DNA of 64,000 bases, taken from the NCBI GenBank assembly GCA_028697205.1, contig JAQVFO010000002.1:1-64000 (forward strand), given 5' to 3'. The notes beneath the pieces were generated by a model. That model ran no database searches, was not told the origin of the DNA, and was given only the letters and a program-made list of their open reading frames with translations. The translations under genes and the position numbers were made by a program. This DNA is from Candidatus Altimarinota bacterium. Its GTDB lineage: Bacteria; Patescibacteriota; Gracilibacteria; BD1-5; UBA6164. Below, piece by piece: positions 63,356 to 64,000 of the stretch. Numbering within the stretch: position 1 is the stretch's first letter; each line of letters begins with the position of its first letter.

Positions 63356-63462
63356 AAAAAATTTTTAATTAAAAAATAAGTCAGAGGTTAAACTTGTCCT
63401 ATAAAAACAGGTAGTTTAACTTAACCTCTACAATAAACTTAATAGTTATTTCACAAAAAGTG
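63356..63462 (-). promoter_or_regulatory. Structured 5-prime leader of the ribosomal operon
   Basis: Between the promoter and uL3 the transcript can fold AGAGGTTAA/TTAACCTCT (63383-63391 with 63421-63429, nine pairs) with an inner CCT/AGG stem closed by an AT loop, plus a TTCAC/GTGAA hairpin near 63450-63464. Such a leader is a candidate binding site for a ribosomal protein repressor. Confidence 0.5.
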
Positions 63463-63467
63463 AAGTT

Positions 63468-63495
63468 ATTTTATTAAAAAGATAAGATTTGTCAA
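63468..63495 (-). promoter_or_regulatory. Predicted promoter of the ribosomal operon
   Basis: Minus-strand TTGACA (plus 63490-63495), 16-base spacer, TAAAAT (plus 63468-63473), about 110 bases before the uL3 start. Confidence 0.6.
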
Positions 63496-63570
63496 AAGAA
63501 AATTTTATTTTCTATTATTTGTTTTAGAATAGAGAAAAAATATATTATAAATCTTTTTTTCAAAATATAA

Positions 63571-63607
63571 AAAGACTATTTTTGTTATTGATACAGAAAT
63601 AGTCTTT
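63571..63607 (-). terminator. atpF terminator
   Basis: AAAGACTATTT (63571-63581) pairs with AAATAGTCTTT (63597-63607); on the minus strand followed by TTTTTATATTTT. It ends the transcript of the atpF-type gene before the ribosomal promoter. Confidence 0.75.
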
Positions 63608-63628
63608 ATCTAGTTTTCAAATATAAAG

Positions 63629-64000
63629 TTATTTTACTTTTTCTACTTGTTTTTCTATGAAAGAATTTGTAGAACAAGTTTGATCAAAAAGTTTTTTATT
63701 TAACTCTAGTGATAAGTTTATTGCACTTTCTTTTAATTTTTCAAGCATTGTTAATCTCTCTTTTTCAACCTCCCTTTTTCATCATTCTATTATATACATT
63801 ACATCTTTATTTGCTTTTTTAATTATATCTTCAGCTTTTTTATTTGCTATGTCTTCACTTTGGTTTAGAAATGAATTTGCATCCTTTTTTGCTTTTTTAA
63901 GTATTTCTTGTTTTTCCTTATCTGCTTCTTCTAATTTCTTTACATAATAAGAATCAGCCTCTTCTAATTTTTTTAAAAGAGCCTTTCTTTCAGATAATTT
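63629..64000 (-). CDS. atpF: ATP synthase F0 subunit b (C-terminal part, runs off window)
   Basis: The last 123 residues are visible. They form a continuous charged helix (KLSERKALLKKLEEADSYYV, KKAKKDANSFLNQSEDIANK, EKERLTMLEKLKESAINLSL), the peripheral-stalk pattern of ATP synthase b with its A-E/A-K heptad-like repeats and the KAxEDIIKKA segment. The N-terminal membrane helix would be beyond base 64000. A delta subunit would normally follow; instead the gene ends with a terminator, so it may be the last gene of its operon. Confidence 0.75.

Noticed and set aside
1-64000. Apparent frameshifted or broken genes (many fragments of SecA, SecY, MurA and others)
   Set aside because: The breaks are all TGA codons at glycine positions; with code 25 the genes are intact.

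Overview
The window is about 64 kb of very AT-rich bacterial DNA in which TGA is read as glycine (translation table 25). With standard stops almost every gene is cut into short pieces. With TGA = Gly, full-length SecA, SecY, ClpB, MurA, SerRS, PrsW and a continuous ribosomal protein operon appear, and TGA falls on invariant glycines (SecA Walker A, the GYG filter of a potassium channel, the SecY and peptide deformylase motifs). This points to the Absconditabacteria (SR1) / Gracilibacteria (BD1-5) branch of the Candidate Phyla Radiation. Small genome traits agree: short spacers, stop codons inside terminator stems, few Shine-Dalgarno sites, and no uL30 gene in the spc operon.

Layout. 1-5.2 kb: prepilin, ABC ATPase, ribosome recycling factor, a large Cys/Trp/Gly-rich prepilin (possible adhesin), bL33, U32 peptidase. 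5.3-8.0 kb: bS21, RbfA, an FtsQ-like protein, an RsbW-like ATPase and HU. 8.1-13.7 kb: a minus-strand type IV pilus cluster (four prepilins or pilin-like proteins, PilC, PilO-like, PilN-like) and a VirB2/TrbC-like small membrane protein. 13.9-15.7 kb: TraB-like protein, then a compositionally foreign, hairpin-rich locus with its own promoter, strong SD and UUCG-loop terminator, then a PhnA-domain protein. 15.75-20.7 kb: an accessory region with a probable PD-(D/E)XK nuclease, an AIPR-type abortive infection protein, a DpnI-type endonuclease and PrsW, with degenerate inverted copies of a REP-like palindrome near 16.6 and 20.65 kb. 20.7-28.3 kb: MurA, PP2C-like membrane protein, YebC, bL25, thioredoxin-fold protein, FecR-domain protein and a highly promoted lipoprotein. 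28.4-46.3 kb: RuvA, SecA, a membrane/PKD protein, RluD-type synthase, pilins, GNAT, FemAB, uridine kinase-CYTH fusion, RuvB, ClpB behind a CIRCE-like operator, peptide deformylase and a second VirB2-like protein. 46.4-53.3 kb: O-methyltransferase, ThiI, M23 peptidase, SmpB, SerRS, potassium channel, and a possible attenuated gene. 53.3-63.4 kb: the minus-strand S10/spc operon from uL3 to uL15 and SecY. 63.6 kb to the end: ATP synthase subunit b (partial).

Together the genes supply translation and its rescue (ribosomal proteins, RRF, SmpB, ThiI, SerRS, deformylase), Sec export, envelope synthesis and remodelling (MurA, FemAB, M23, FtsQ) and surface attachment by type IV pili, which fits a cell-attached lifestyle. 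No tRNA, rRNA, CRISPR array or transposase gene was recognised. The only stretch over 300 bases without a confident gene is 14892-15304, which holds the foreign hairpin-rich locus.
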